Below are positions 43,404 through 52,941 of a DNA stretch of 64,000 nucleotides, piece after piece. The stretch is from SAR324 cluster bacterium (GTDB taxonomy: Bacteria > SAR324 > XYD2-FULL-50-16). Each line of letters opens with the position of its first letter. Position 1 is the first letter of the stretch. A program made the translations under genes and the position numbers. Under the pieces are notes generated by a model. That model did no database searches. It was not told where the DNA came from and saw nothing but the letters and a program-made list of their open reading frames with translations. The stretch lies in NCBI GenBank assembly GCA_028282885.1, contig JANQGX010000005.1, positions 1 to 64,000 on the forward strand, in the 5' to 3' direction.

Positions 43404-43912
43404 AACTGACCGAAAGCATTGGTTCGATGCCGCGGATCGGTTGAATATTTTGATGCAATCGTTTTCAAAGCTGAATATAATATAATGAGTTACCCTGAAG
43501 AGCTTCTTCTGTAAGCGGGTTATCGGCTTGAAAAAGCCGGGTTTGATGAGTGAAATGAAACCCGAACTGTCAAAACTCAGGATGATTTGCTTGTTGGGTA
43601 CTGAAATTAAAGGACAACTCTGTTTTTTGCTTGACAGGTTGGTTTTAGTCAGCTCAATTTCATAAATTCTGGTGGCGACGTTTTGATTGATTGAAATTGA
43701 CGTTTTATAGTCGTTAGCAAAAGTTCGCCGGGAGGGTTATGCTACAAAATCCGCTTGAATCAATGACTGCAGCTTTAAGAATAACTCCTTGATCGACATC
43801 AGGAGTCTTGCATCGCAGGTTTTGTATCGCAACCTTCCCTGCTAATCGATGAATCGATTGTTTTTTGGATGCCGTTATTGGTATTGTTTTCACATTATAT
43901 ATAAAGGCTTGA
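43404..43912. other. Intergenic region before topA
   Basis: About 510 bases. A small hairpin CGGCTT/AAGCCG (43524-43529 with 43534-43539) followed by GGGTTT could be the clpB terminator. Just before topA an AT-rich stretch with TATATATAAAG (about 43896-43906) may be part of its promoter. No gene supported. Confidence 0.4.
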
Positions 43913-46480
43913 ATGACTTCTGTTGTTATCGTTGAATCACCGACAAAAGCTAGAACTATCAAAGACTTTCTGCCCAAGGGGTACAAGGTGGTGGCATCCA
44001 TGGGACATGTCCGGGATCTGCCGCAATCAGCCGCCGAAATTCCCGAGAAGGTTAAAAAAGAATCCTGGTCTCAATTGGGAGTCAATGTCGACAAAGACTT
44101 TGAGCCGCTTTATGTCATTCCCAAGGGAAAGAAGAAGGTGGTCAAAGAGCTTAAAACCGCTATCAAGGATGCGGATGAAGTCATACTGGCGACTGACGAG
44201 GACCGTGAAGGAGAAAGCATTAGCTGGCATCTGCTGGAAGTATTACAACCTGCAATTCCATCAAAAAGAATGGTTTTTCATGAAATAACGAAAACGGCCA
44301 TCTCCAACTCCCTGAAGAACTGTCGGGATATCAATCACTCCCTGGTCAGAGCCCAGGAGACCCGCCGCATTCTGGATCGACTATATGGCTATACCATCTC
44401 TCCGCTGCTTTGGAAAAAGATCGCCACCGGTCTGTCAGCGGGAAGAGTTCAATCCGTATCCGTCAGGCTGATTGTATTGAGAGAGCGTGAGCGCCGGGCG
44501 TTTAAAAAAGGAAGTTATTGGGATTTGAAGGCAGGGCTGGCAAAGGATAAGACTCAGTTCCAGGCAAAGCTGCACTCCTTGGGGGGCAAGAGAATTGCTT
44601 CGGGAAAGGATTTTGATGAGAATACCGGAAAAGTTGCCAAAGGCAAAAACGTTCTGTTGCTTGATGAAAAGGAAGCCCGCACGCTTGAGAGCCGGTTGCT
44701 GGATTCTCCCTGGAAGGTTAAATCGGTAGAGGAGAAAAAGTCCAGCACCAAACCGGCACCTCCGTTTATCACCTCAACCCTGCAACAGGAGGCCAGCCGC
44801 AAGTTGAGGCTTTCTCCGCGCAGAACCATGCAGGTAGCCCAGGGATTGTATGAGCGGGGCTTTATCACCTATATGAGAACAGACTCCGTCAACCTTTCCG
44901 ATCAGGCAGTAAAAGCTGCCAGAAAATCAGTGGTGTCGATGTACGGAGATGAATATCTCACCACCAAACCACGGATTTTCAAGTCCAAAAGCAAAGGCGC
45001 ACAAGAGGCTCACGAAGCGATCAGGCCAGCAGGAAGTAGTTTCACACTTCCCAAGAAATCAGGTTTGGCCGGCATGGAGCTGAGCCTGTACGAGTTAATC
45101 TGGAAAAGAACCGTGGCAACACAAATGGTCGACGCCAGGCAGATTCACATTACCGCCGACATTGAAGTGGATGAGGCGATCTTTCGGGCAAAGGGAAAAC
45201 GAATCGAATTCCCGGGATTTTTTCGCGCCTATGTAGAAGGAACCGATGATCCCGATGAAGTGCTGGAAAGCAAGGAGATTATCCTGCCGGAACTGAAAAC
45301 CGGGGAGAAAGTGAAGTGCAAAGAGCTCACGGCGGACGGTCACGAAACTTCCCCACCTCACCGCTACACTGAAGCATCCCTGGTTAAGAAGCTGGAAACC
45401 GAAGGCATCGGACGACCCAGCACCTATGCAACTATTATCGATACCATCGTCAGTCGAGGGTACGTCCGGATTATGAATCACACCCTGGTCCCCAGTTTCA
45501 CAGCTTTTGCTGTGACAGAGCTGATGGAGGAGCATTTTGACGATCTGGTTGATCCGGGTTTCACAGCCAAGATGGAGCAGGTTCTGGATGAGATCGCTGG
45601 GAACAAGAAAGAGCAGCTCCCCTATATGAAAAAATTCTTCCTGGGGAAGAAAGGACTCCAGAAAAAAACCACTGATAAGATAGAGGAAATTCCCCCCAGT
45701 AAATTTCGCCAACTGGAGTTTCCGGGTGTCAAGGCCAAGGTGTGTATCGGTCGTTATGGTCCCTATCTTGAGACCCACGATGAAGAAAAGGTTACCGCTT
45801 CCATCCCACAGGATGTCAGCCCGGCAGATTTGAATCAGGAAACAGTCGATCTGATCCTGATGCAGCAAAAGAAGGGTTCGGAAGAGCTGGGAATTCACCC
45901 GGAAACCAATCAACCCGTCTACCTCCTCAATGGGACGTATGGCCCCTACGTCCAGCTAGGTGAGATCGAAGAAGGCAAGTCCAAACCCAAAAGGGTGACA
46001 CTGCCCAAAGGGATGAAGGAAACCGAAGTGAACATGGATATCGCACTGGTTCTGCTATCATTGCCACGTGAACTGGGAACCCATCCCGAAACGAACGGAA
46101 GGATAATGGTAGGAATCAGTCGTTATGGATCTTACCTGGTTCATGAACATCCGACCGATGGTAAGGATTATCGCTCACTCAATCTTCCCGACAGCATTAT
46201 CGATATCAATATGGAAAGAGCCCTTGAGATTTTGAGTGTTCCCAAAAGGAGCAGGAGAAAATCGGCCGAACCTCTTCGGGAACTGGGTGCTCATCCGGAT
46301 GATAGTTCACCGGTAAATGTCTTCATTGGACCCTATGGTCCCTATGTCAAACATCAAAAGACCAACGCCTCCATTCCCAAGGAGATTGACCATACGGAAA
46401 TCACCCTGGATCAGGCCCTGGATCTGCTCAAAGCCAAGGCAGCCGGGAAGACCAGGAGAGGAAGAAGAAAGAAAAACTAA
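43913..46480 (+). CDS. topA: DNA topoisomerase I
   Basis: Relaxes negative supercoils by a type IA single-strand passage. The 855-aa protein has the Toprim domain (VIVESPTKARTIKDFL; acidic triad in ATDEDREGE), the signature HEITKTAI, and the catalytic tyrosine Y320 in GFITYMRTDS. Instead of C-terminal zinc fingers it carries about four short Toprim_C repeats (residues about 590-845) of the type GRYGPYLETH, NGTYGPYVQLGE, ISRYGSYLVHE and IGPYGPYVKHQ, then a basic tail KTRRGRRKKN. This arrangement is known from actinobacteria, cyanobacteria, Bacteroidetes and spirochaetes. The ribosome-binding site is weak. Likely monocistronic. Confidence 0.95.
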   Translation: MTSVVIVESPTKARTIKDFLPKGYKVVASMGHVRDLPQSAAEIPEKVKKESWSQLGVNVDKDFEPLYVIPKGKKKVVKELKTAIKDADEVILATDEDREGESISWHLLEVLQPAIPSKRMVFHEITKTAISNSLKNCRDINHSLVRAQETRRILDRLYGYTISPLLWKKIATGLSAGRVQSVSVRLIVLRERERRAFKKGSYWDLKAGLAKDKTQFQAKLHSLGGKRIASGKDFDENTGKVAKGKNVLLLDEKEARTLESRLLDSPWKVKSVEEKKSSTKPAPPFITSTLQQEASRKLRLSPRRTMQVAQGLYERGFITYMRTDSVNLSDQAVKAARKSVVSMYGDEYLTTKPRIFKSKSKGAQEAHEAIRPAGSSFTLPKKSGLAGMELSLYELIWKRTVATQMVDARQIHITADIEVDEAIFRAKGKRIEFPGFFRAYVEGTDDPDEVLESKEIILPELKTGEKVKCKELTADGHETSPPHRYTEASLVKKLETEGIGRPSTYATIIDTIVSRGYVRIMNHTLVPSFTAFAVTELMEEHFDDLVDPGFTAKMEQVLDEIAGNKKEQLPYMKKFFLGKKGLQKKTTDKIEEIPPSKFRQLEFPGVKAKVCIGRYGPYLETHDEEKVTASIPQDVSPADLNQETVDLILMQQKKGSEELGIHPETNQPVYLLNGTYGPYVQLGEIEEGKSKPKRVTLPKGMKETEVNMDIALVLLSLPRELGTHPETNGRIMVGISRYGSYLVHEHPTDGKDYRSLNLPDSIIDINMERALEILSVPKRSRRKSAEPLRELGAHPDDSSPVNVFIGPYGPYVKHQKTNASIPKEIDHTEITLDQALDLLKAKAAGKTRRGRRKKN

Positions 46481-46701
46481 CGATAAATGGCTAAACTTGT
46501 CATTTATTTGGATCCATAGTAGAATAGGCGAAAAAAAAGATGATTTATCAGGCACAATCGCCGGGCAGATCGAATAACGACCTGTTTATCGTCGGATGCC
46601 GCTATGAAACACAATTGACTTAACCCGAGCTATTACCTTAATTCACTCGCATGTGACCTGATGCGAGTTACAACCAAGGCTAATGAACTAAAGGAGAAAA
46701 G

Positions 46702-47214
46702 ATGGAAGCGGTGAAAGAAAGAACCGATTTTGATGCTGACCTCTATGATGAACTGGATGAGGACACTCAAAAGGATAAATATCTCTCTTTTCGTTTGGGA
46801 TCAGAGGAGTACGGAATTGAGATTCAGCATATCATCGAGATTATTGTCATGCAGGAGATCACCAAGGTTCCGGATATGCCTGAATTTATCATCGGGGTGA
46901 TCAATCTGCGCGGTAATGTCATTTCGGTGATGGATATCAGGAAGAGATTTAATCTCGAATCCAGGGATTATGACGAGAGAACCTGTATTATCGTCGTCAG
47001 AATCAACAATATCTCCATCGGTTTGATCGTGGACACCGTAAACGAGGTTGTCGACATTCCGGAAAGCCAGATCGATCCTCCGCCTAAAACCCACTCGGGA
47101 ATCGGGAGCAGCTATATTCAGGGCATGGGAAAAATTGGCGAAAAGGTAAAAATTCTGCTGGATATTGAGAAAATCCTGTACGAAGAAGAACTGGATCAAA
47201 TCAAGCAGCTCTAA
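46702..47214 (+). CDS. cheW: Chemotaxis coupling protein CheW
   Basis: Scaffold linking chemoreceptors to the CheA kinase at the cytoplasmic face. The 170-aa protein has an acidic 25-residue lead, then FRLGSEEYGIEIQHIIEII, the loop VPDMPEFIIGVINLRGNVIS, and GLIVDTVNEVVDIPESQI with KILLDIEKIL at the end. AAAGGAG precedes ATG. No other chemotaxis gene lies near, so it is an isolated copy. Confidence 0.93.
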   Translation: MEAVKERTDFDADLYDELDEDTQKDKYLSFRLGSEEYGIEIQHIIEIIVMQEITKVPDMPEFIIGVINLRGNVISVMDIRKRFNLESRDYDERTCIIVVRINNISIGLIVDTVNEVVDIPESQIDPPPKTHSGIGSSYIQGMGKIGEKVKILLDIEKILYEEELDQIKQL

Positions 47215-47518
47215 ATCAACTCGAATAAGATCGGTTCACGCCTGAACAAGATGAGTCCGTTGAACCGGTCCCCTTCATGGCACCAGCCCATTCCGCTAAA
47301 CAGTTTCACCTGCCTTCCGCGACAGGTTTGTGATTGACGACCAAGCCGCAAGATTACTATAGTCAGTGAACGAAAGTCATTGATTCGACTAACAGGGAAT
47401 TTAGCTACAGTCTGTGTTTCACCCGAGGTCTAAATCGACCTATGGAGAAGACCGAGAATTAAACCGGACATCCTGATGGCCGAAAGTTAGAACTCATTAG
47501 AAATTGCATGGAGAAAAC
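47215..47518. other. Intergenic region before the M18 aminopeptidase
   Basis: About 300 bases with no supported gene. An imperfect inverted repeat (CGGTTCA ... TGAACCG around 47230-47265) is present without a T-run. Confidence 0.35.
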
Positions 47519-48955
47519 ATGGCAACCAAAGCCAAAAGTCGAAAAAAAGTCGATACCCTGAAATCACTGGAAGAGAAACTACTGTTTCAGAAGAAGTCTG
47601 CCTGGGAAGGGCTTAAAGTCAAGGAAGAGAAGGAGATTATCGATTTCTGTGAAGAATACAAATCATTTCTGGACAGCAGCAAAACCGAACGGGAGGTTAT
47701 CACCACCATAGAGGCACTCTCCAAGCCCTACGGATTTAAGGAGATCCAAAAAACCGGCAAGAAATCCAGAAAACTTTTACTGAAGTATGACTCCGTAGCC
47801 GCCGCCTTGGTGGTTATCAACAACACTCGTAACTTTGCGGACGGTTTTTTGATGAACGGAGCCCATATCGATTCTCCGAGACTGGATCTTAAACAGAATC
47901 CATTGTATGAAGCGGAAGATATGGCTTATATGAAGACGCATTACTATGGCGGAATTAAAAAATACCAATGGGTAACACGGCCTCTTGCTCTGCACGGTTT
48001 CATTGCATTGGAAAACGGCAAAAGATTTTCTATCACCCTGGGAGAGGATTCGGGAGATCCGGTTTTCACTATTAACGATCTGCTACCCCATCTCGCTAAA
48101 AACCAAAACACCAAAAAAGCAACCACCGTGATCGAAGGTGAGCAGTTGAACATTCTGGTGGGATCGATTCCCTATAAATTCAAATCCGAGAAAAATGCCA
48201 TCAAACTGGCGATTTTGAATAAACTGAACAGGGAGTATGGGATTAAGGAAGAGGATTTTGTCAGCGCAGAAATGCAGGTTGTTCCTGCTGGCAGCGCCAG
48301 GGATGTCGGATTTGATCGAAGTTTTGTTGGTGGTTATGGACAGGATGACAGAGTCTGCGCTTATTGCGGGATGAAAGCCATCCTCGATATGTCGGGATCG
48401 AGTTCTAAAAACCTGGTGATGGTCTTTTTCGATAAGGAGGAAATCGGATCCATGGGAAACTCCGGTGCCAACTCCAACCTTATTGAGAGAATTGTCAACG
48501 ATGTCCTGCAGTTCTACGGGAAGGGAGACTACAACACCCTGATCCAGGCCTTGTCGAATTCCAAGTTTCTCTCCTCGGATGTCAACGCGGGGATTGATCC
48601 CGAGTGGAAGGAGGTGAATGAACCGATGAATGCCGCCAAGATCGGCTATGGAGTCTGCCTGACCAAATTTACCGGCTCCAGGGGTAAATCGGGTTCAAAT
48701 GAAGCCCATGCGGAATTTGTCGCGGACATTCGCAAGGCGTTTAACAAGGACAAGGTCCTTTGGCAAACGACGGAGCTGGGAAAGGTTGACCAGGGAGGTG
48801 GGGGAACCATCGCCTATTTTCTGGCACAATATGGTATGGATGTCGTTGATTGCGGAACGGCCCTTCTTTCCATGCATTCACCATTTGAAGTAGCTTCCAA
48901 GGCGGATATTTTTCATACCTATAAAGCCTATAAGGCGTTTTATAAATATTTGTAG
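47519..48955 (+). CDS. M18-family aminopeptidase
   Basis: Cytosolic zinc aminopeptidase of the aspartyl-aminopeptidase family (478 aa from ATG 47519, which has GGAG 5 bases upstream; a TTG at 47504 opens the frame earlier). The metal and catalytic residues are in order: NGAHIDSPRLDL (His, Asp), GYGQDDRVCAY (Asp), FDKEEIGSMG (Glu-Glu), SSDVNAGIDP and LSMHSPFEVAS (His). The N-terminus is longer than usual, with a lysine-rich start. Function: trimming of peptides from the N-terminus, probably acidic residues. Confidence 0.9.
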   Translation: MATKAKSRKKVDTLKSLEEKLLFQKKSAWEGLKVKEEKEIIDFCEEYKSFLDSSKTEREVITTIEALSKPYGFKEIQKTGKKSRKLLLKYDSVAAALVVINNTRNFADGFLMNGAHIDSPRLDLKQNPLYEAEDMAYMKTHYYGGIKKYQWVTRPLALHGFIALENGKRFSITLGEDSGDPVFTINDLLPHLAKNQNTKKATTVIEGEQLNILVGSIPYKFKSEKNAIKLAILNKLNREYGIKEEDFVSAEMQVVPAGSARDVGFDRSFVGGYGQDDRVCAYCGMKAILDMSGSSSKNLVMVFFDKEEIGSMGNSGANSNLIERIVNDVLQFYGKGDYNTLIQALSNSKFLSSDVNAGIDPEWKEVNEPMNAAKIGYGVCLTKFTGSRGKSGSNEAHAEFVADIRKAFNKDKVLWQTTELGKVDQGGGGTIAYFLAQYGMDVVDCGTALLSMHSPFEVASKADIFHTYKAYKAFYKYL

Positions 48956-49118
48956 ATTAAACTCCGTCCGGAGGATAGAGGTTTATCAAACGCGTGAATG
49001 CGCCCCTGGAGCTTCGTGAAAATGTCCGTTTTCAGGAGTGTTAAATCACGCCTCCCTTGAAGGTGAAGGACAGGCCAAAAACAAGCCGTTTAATTTGAGA
49101 TCGAACAGAGATTTATCA

Positions 49119-50615
49119 ATGAACAAAAGGACAGAGCCGGTGAAATCTGCCGCCAGATGGGATGAAACCGCAATTGACAAAGCGTACGAGGATCTTCTCG
49201 ATTCTGTGGGATGGATCCTGGATCAGATTATGCTGACCGGCTGTCACCCGGTTTTCGTTCGCCAGCCGGCTCTCTCCTGTTTTCTGGAGCTCTTGAAATC
49301 CATTGAAACCGAGCTTCTGCTTCAATGGAAGATAAAACTGGAAAAAGGTCTCGATGTTCTCTTCCTCAGGCATAAGGAATGGTTTAACAAGGAGTTGAGA
49401 AATCACGATGGCTTCTTCAACGCCTGGAACCTGTTTCACCGGGAGGTTTTAAAAACCGCTGGAAGCACGGTTAATACAAGACTTTCGGACCCCTGGAAAT
49501 CGCTGTTGTTGTTAACAATCTCCGATAAGGAGCTGATGGACAATTGCGCCGGAATGACATCATCCCGAACACGGGAAGAGGTCTTGAAACCGGTCGTCAG
49601 ATTGTTTGAAAGACTATTCAATGAGTGTCCCCATCACCTGGCCCTGAGTTTTCTGAACCTGGTTGAAATCGGTTCCAGGAATAGACCGCAATTGGCGCCC
49701 CTGGGACAGATCGATGAAGTTAAGGAAGAACTCTCGATTCCCTCGGTTATTGGAGATACCTTCAACGAACTTCTCAAATCCGGAGACTGGCAGAATATTC
49801 CAGACCGGCTCATCGATTTTTGGACATCCAATTCCGGCGGCAAATTCAGTTGTTTTCCCGCCTTTGTCATGGAGAGCGAATCTGCGCAACAGTTCGTTTT
49901 GCATGGCGTCTGTCCGGAAGAGTGGTTTGATTTCAATGACCTGGTAGGAATCGAAAGGAACAGGGATAAACTGATTCGCAACACCCGAAACTTCATAGAA
50001 GGGCGATTTTCCCACCATGTCTTACTCTGGGGAGCTAGGGGGACGGGAAAATCCAGCAGTGTATTGGCATTGATGAAGTTGTTTGTGAACGAGGGCCTGC
50101 GACTAATTGAAATCCGAAAAGAGGATCTGTATCTGATTCCCCGCCTCTCTTTCAGCCTGAGGGAAAAGCCGGAGAAGTTCATCCTTTTTTGCGATGATCT
50201 CAGCTTTGACCAGGATAGCAGCGATTATAAGCATCTGAAGACCATTATGGAGGGAAGCGTTATCAATCCCGCCAGAAACCTGATGTTGATGGCGACAGCC
50301 AACAGGAAAGACCTGGTCTTTCGAGGTGACCTTGATGAGAGACAGCCGGAGCAAAAACAGTTGATCGACGAAAAACGGGCCATTGATGATCGGTTTGGCA
50401 TAAAGCTGTTCTTTGAAATCCCTGTTTTCAAAGATCTGGAAAGAATCTTATTCACTTGTGCCGATAAAACAGGGATCAAGTATGACAATAAAGACCTCAT
50501 ACGTCAGTTTCGGAAGTTTTCACAACTCAACAATCACGACCAGCCTTCGGGCAGAACCGTGCGTCAGTTTATCAATGAATGGCAACAGGATGTGAGCGAT
50601 GAGAGTGAGAATTAA
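49119..50615 (+). CDS. DUF815-type AAA+ ATPase
   Basis: A 498-aa protein. The C-terminal half (about residues 265-490) is a single AAA+ module of the DUF815 type: FNDLVGIERNRDKLIRNTRN, Walker A GARGTGKSSS, Walker B FILFCDDLSF, sensor-1 LMLMATANRKDL and GRTVRQFINEW. The N-terminal half is helical and variable, as in this family. I used ATG 49119 (MNKRTEPV); an earlier start at 49038 lacks motifs. The end overlaps the next gene by 17 bases, suggesting coupled translation. The function of DUF815 proteins is not established. Confidence 0.85.
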   Translation: MNKRTEPVKSAARWDETAIDKAYEDLLDSVGWILDQIMLTGCHPVFVRQPALSCFLELLKSIETELLLQWKIKLEKGLDVLFLRHKEWFNKELRNHDGFFNAWNLFHREVLKTAGSTVNTRLSDPWKSLLLLTISDKELMDNCAGMTSSRTREEVLKPVVRLFERLFNECPHHLALSFLNLVEIGSRNRPQLAPLGQIDEVKEELSIPSVIGDTFNELLKSGDWQNIPDRLIDFWTSNSGGKFSCFPAFVMESESAQQFVLHGVCPEEWFDFNDLVGIERNRDKLIRNTRNFIEGRFSHHVLLWGARGTGKSSSVLALMKLFVNEGLRLIEIRKEDLYLIPRLSFSLREKPEKFILFCDDLSFDQDSSDYKHLKTIMEGSVINPARNLMLMATANRKDLVFRGDLDERQPEQKQLIDEKRAIDDRFGIKLFFEIPVFKDLERILFTCADKTGIKYDNKDLIRQFRKFSQLNNHDQPSGRTVRQFINEWQQDVSDESEN

Positions 50616-51414
50616 ACAGCTTGCTCCTTTCTGCATCCTGCTTCTCAGCCCCCTGATGCTGACGGCGGACTGGAAATCCTTGGAGACGGGATTGGAGTTG
50701 GGTTTATTCAGTATTCCCGCTGCTTCAGGAGGAAAGGCAACCCGGATACATATCCTGAGAATCGATCCCGGGTATTTCCGGTTGCAACTGCTTAATGCCT
50801 CGGCGCCCGGGAACGGGACTCTTCTGTCGGCCAAAGAGTGGGCCAAAAGACATAATCTTGTGGCTGCCATCAATTCCAGCATGTATCGTACCGACTATAA
50901 AACCAGCGTTTCCTATATGCGGACCCGGGATCATATCAACAATCCCTATCTCAGCCGTGATAAATCCATTCTGGCGTTTACACCCCGGAAAAAAGGAATT
51001 CCTGATGTCAGGATTATTGATCGTGAATGCGATCGATTTGATAGCTGGAAGGCCAGATACTCAAGTTTTGTCCAGAGTATTCGCATGATTTCCTGCAAGG
51101 GTCGAAATGTCTGGACGCAACAGCCGCAAAAATGGAGCACTGCGGCAATTGGAACAGACACATCGGGAAGGGTGCTTTTTATCCACTCCCGGATGCCCAA
51201 CTCTACCCACGATTTTATCAAATACCTGCTCTCCCTGCCTGTCCAGATTGATCGCGCAATGTATGCGGAAGGCGGGGCTGAAGCGCAGCTCTATATCCGT
51301 AGTAGGAAAGAAGAGTATGAATTCACCGGTATTCCCGAAGCATATTCCTCCACCCTTCAATTCGGATCCGAGTCTCTTCCGATTCCGAATATCGTGGGAG
51401 TTGCCAGGAAATAA
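50599..51414 (+). CDS. Exported NAGPA-domain (phosphodiester glycosidase-like) protein
   Basis: A 271-aa protein with a signal peptide (PFCILLLSPLMLTADW) and a NAGPA/DUF2233 fold: IHILRIDPGYFRLQLLNASA, AAINSSMYRTDY, TSVSYMRTRDH, AAIGTDTSGRVLFIH and MYAEGGAEAQLYIR, the latter matching the GGG-S motif region. NAGPA-type domains cleave GlcNAc-phosphodiester bonds; the bacterial members are mostly periplasmic and uncharacterised. It starts inside the DUF815 gene (17-base overlap) and is followed after 18 bases by the CAP-domain gene, so the three form one transcript. Confidence 0.8.
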   Translation: MRVRIKQLAPFCILLLSPLMLTADWKSLETGLELGLFSIPAASGGKATRIHILRIDPGYFRLQLLNASAPGNGTLLSAKEWAKRHNLVAAINSSMYRTDYKTSVSYMRTRDHINNPYLSRDKSILAFTPRKKGIPDVRIIDRECDRFDSWKARYSSFVQSIRMISCKGRNVWTQQPQKWSTAAIGTDTSGRVLFIHSRMPNSTHDFIKYLLSLPVQIDRAMYAEGGAEAQLYIRSRKEEYEFTGIPEAYSSTLQFGSESLPIPNIVGVARK

Positions 51415-51432
51415 CGCCTTTAAGTGAGTTAA

Positions 51433-52731
51433 ATGAAATTCCGCTTTATCTTCATTGTTGTTCTTGCCGCTTTCCTGTCACCATCCAGCCTTCATGCTGA
51501 TCAAAGTTTCTCCATGGAAGCACAGGCTGCTTATCAATACTTAAACCAGGTCCGCACCAGGGCGGGGATGATTCCCCTGAAATGGAACCAGGTGCTGGCT
51601 AAATCTGCAGCCAGTCATGCAGGTTATCTGGAGAAAAATAAATTAATCAGTCATCTGGAAAAGCCGGGATTGTCAGGTTTTTCCGGAGTCACACCCGGTG
51701 AGAGAGCAATTGCCCAAGGCTATGAAATCAGAAAAGTTATTGAGAACTATTCATCGGGAAGAAAGGACTCCATGGAATCCATTGATGGGCTGATGAGTGC
51801 CATCTATCACCGTTTCGGATTCCTTGATTTTTCGATAGATGAGGTGGGTATCGCCCTTTCCAAAAATGGCGATAGTATTAATTTCGTTTACAACATGGGC
51901 AACGAACTGCTCAATCGTTATTGTCGGTTTGCTATCGATACAAAAGAAACTCCTTATTATGAAGGGATTTGCAGCAGATCGGAACGGGTTTCATCGGTGA
52001 GGGTAGATCGCATCGAAAATCAGACCGCCATGAAAAATCCCGGCTATGTGATTTGGCCTGTGGAAGGGCAAAAAGAAGTTCCGACGGTTTTTTACGAAGA
52101 GATTCCGGATCCACTCCCCGGTCTTTCTGTCTCCGGTTACCCGGTTTCGATTCAACTCAATCCTGCCCTGTATGCGTCGGCCCGAATCAAAACCTTCAAA
52201 CTGTTCAGAATCACCAAATCCGGGGATATCGAAATCAAAGCTACCCATCTTCTCACCAGGCGAAGTGATCCAAATCGCAAGCTAACCCCGCTGCAATTCG
52301 CCCTCTTTCCGTTGAAGCGGCTGGACTGGGGAACCGAATACCAGGTACGGCTTAATCTGGTGGCTGATGACAAGGTAATAGAAAAAACCTGGACCTTTGT
52401 CACCCAACGTGTCCCTTATCCCATGTTCGTGATTTCCGCAGCGGGAGATGCGCTGGATGTCAGGAGAAATGCAACTTATGCGGTCTATCTTCCACCGACG
52501 AATCAGTATCCATTCATCGAGAAGCTCGAAATGGAATCACCATACAGGGTACAGGTCGACGTTTCCTGGGAAGACCGTAATACTGTTCTTTTAAAGCTTT
52601 CAGGCCAAAAATGTCAGCCGGTCCATTTTTACCTGAACGGGAATCGCTATTTCAGTATGCGGCTCAGCTCATCGGATAATCTCAATCCGGATCATACATA
52701 TCCGACGGAATTTGATGCAAAATGTAAATGA
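51433..52731 (+). CDS. Exported CAP-domain (SCP/PR-1-like) protein
   Basis: A 432-aa protein with a signal peptide (FIFIVVLAAFLSPSSLHA). Residues about 30-170 form the CAP domain (YLNQVRTRAGMIPLKWNQVL, ASHAGYLEKNKLISHLE, PGERAIAQGY, YHRFGFLDFSIDEVGIA). The CAP cavity residues His-Glu-His are partly visible (SHAGYL, GERA, YHRF). The rest (180-432) looks like two beta-sandwich domains with WPVEGQKEVPTVFYEE and WTFVTQRVPYP. It follows the NAGPA gene and may be an envelope or secreted protein. Function unknown. Confidence 0.78.
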   Translation: MKFRFIFIVVLAAFLSPSSLHADQSFSMEAQAAYQYLNQVRTRAGMIPLKWNQVLAKSAASHAGYLEKNKLISHLEKPGLSGFSGVTPGERAIAQGYEIRKVIENYSSGRKDSMESIDGLMSAIYHRFGFLDFSIDEVGIALSKNGDSINFVYNMGNELLNRYCRFAIDTKETPYYEGICSRSERVSSVRVDRIENQTAMKNPGYVIWPVEGQKEVPTVFYEEIPDPLPGLSVSGYPVSIQLNPALYASARIKTFKLFRITKSGDIEIKATHLLTRRSDPNRKLTPLQFALFPLKRLDWGTEYQVRLNLVADDKVIEKTWTFVTQRVPYPMFVISAAGDALDVRRNATYAVYLPPTNQYPFIEKLEMESPYRVQVDVSWEDRNTVLLKLSGQKCQPVHFYLNGNRYFSMRLSSSDNLNPDHTYPTEFDAKCK

Positions 52732-52941
52732 GTTGATAGAATAGAAGTAACAAAAACCGGAGATGCTTATATTCACTTCAGCAATCACCATCCCCGTGGC
52801 TTCTAATAAATCTCGAGTTTCCGGAGAAATTTTAACGGATATAATAAGATCGGTATCTAAAAGCCAGCCGAATTTAGAAGCGAGCTGTCAATAATTATAG
52901 ATGGTCAGTGTAAAAAACTGTGTCATTGCAAAACAAAACCT

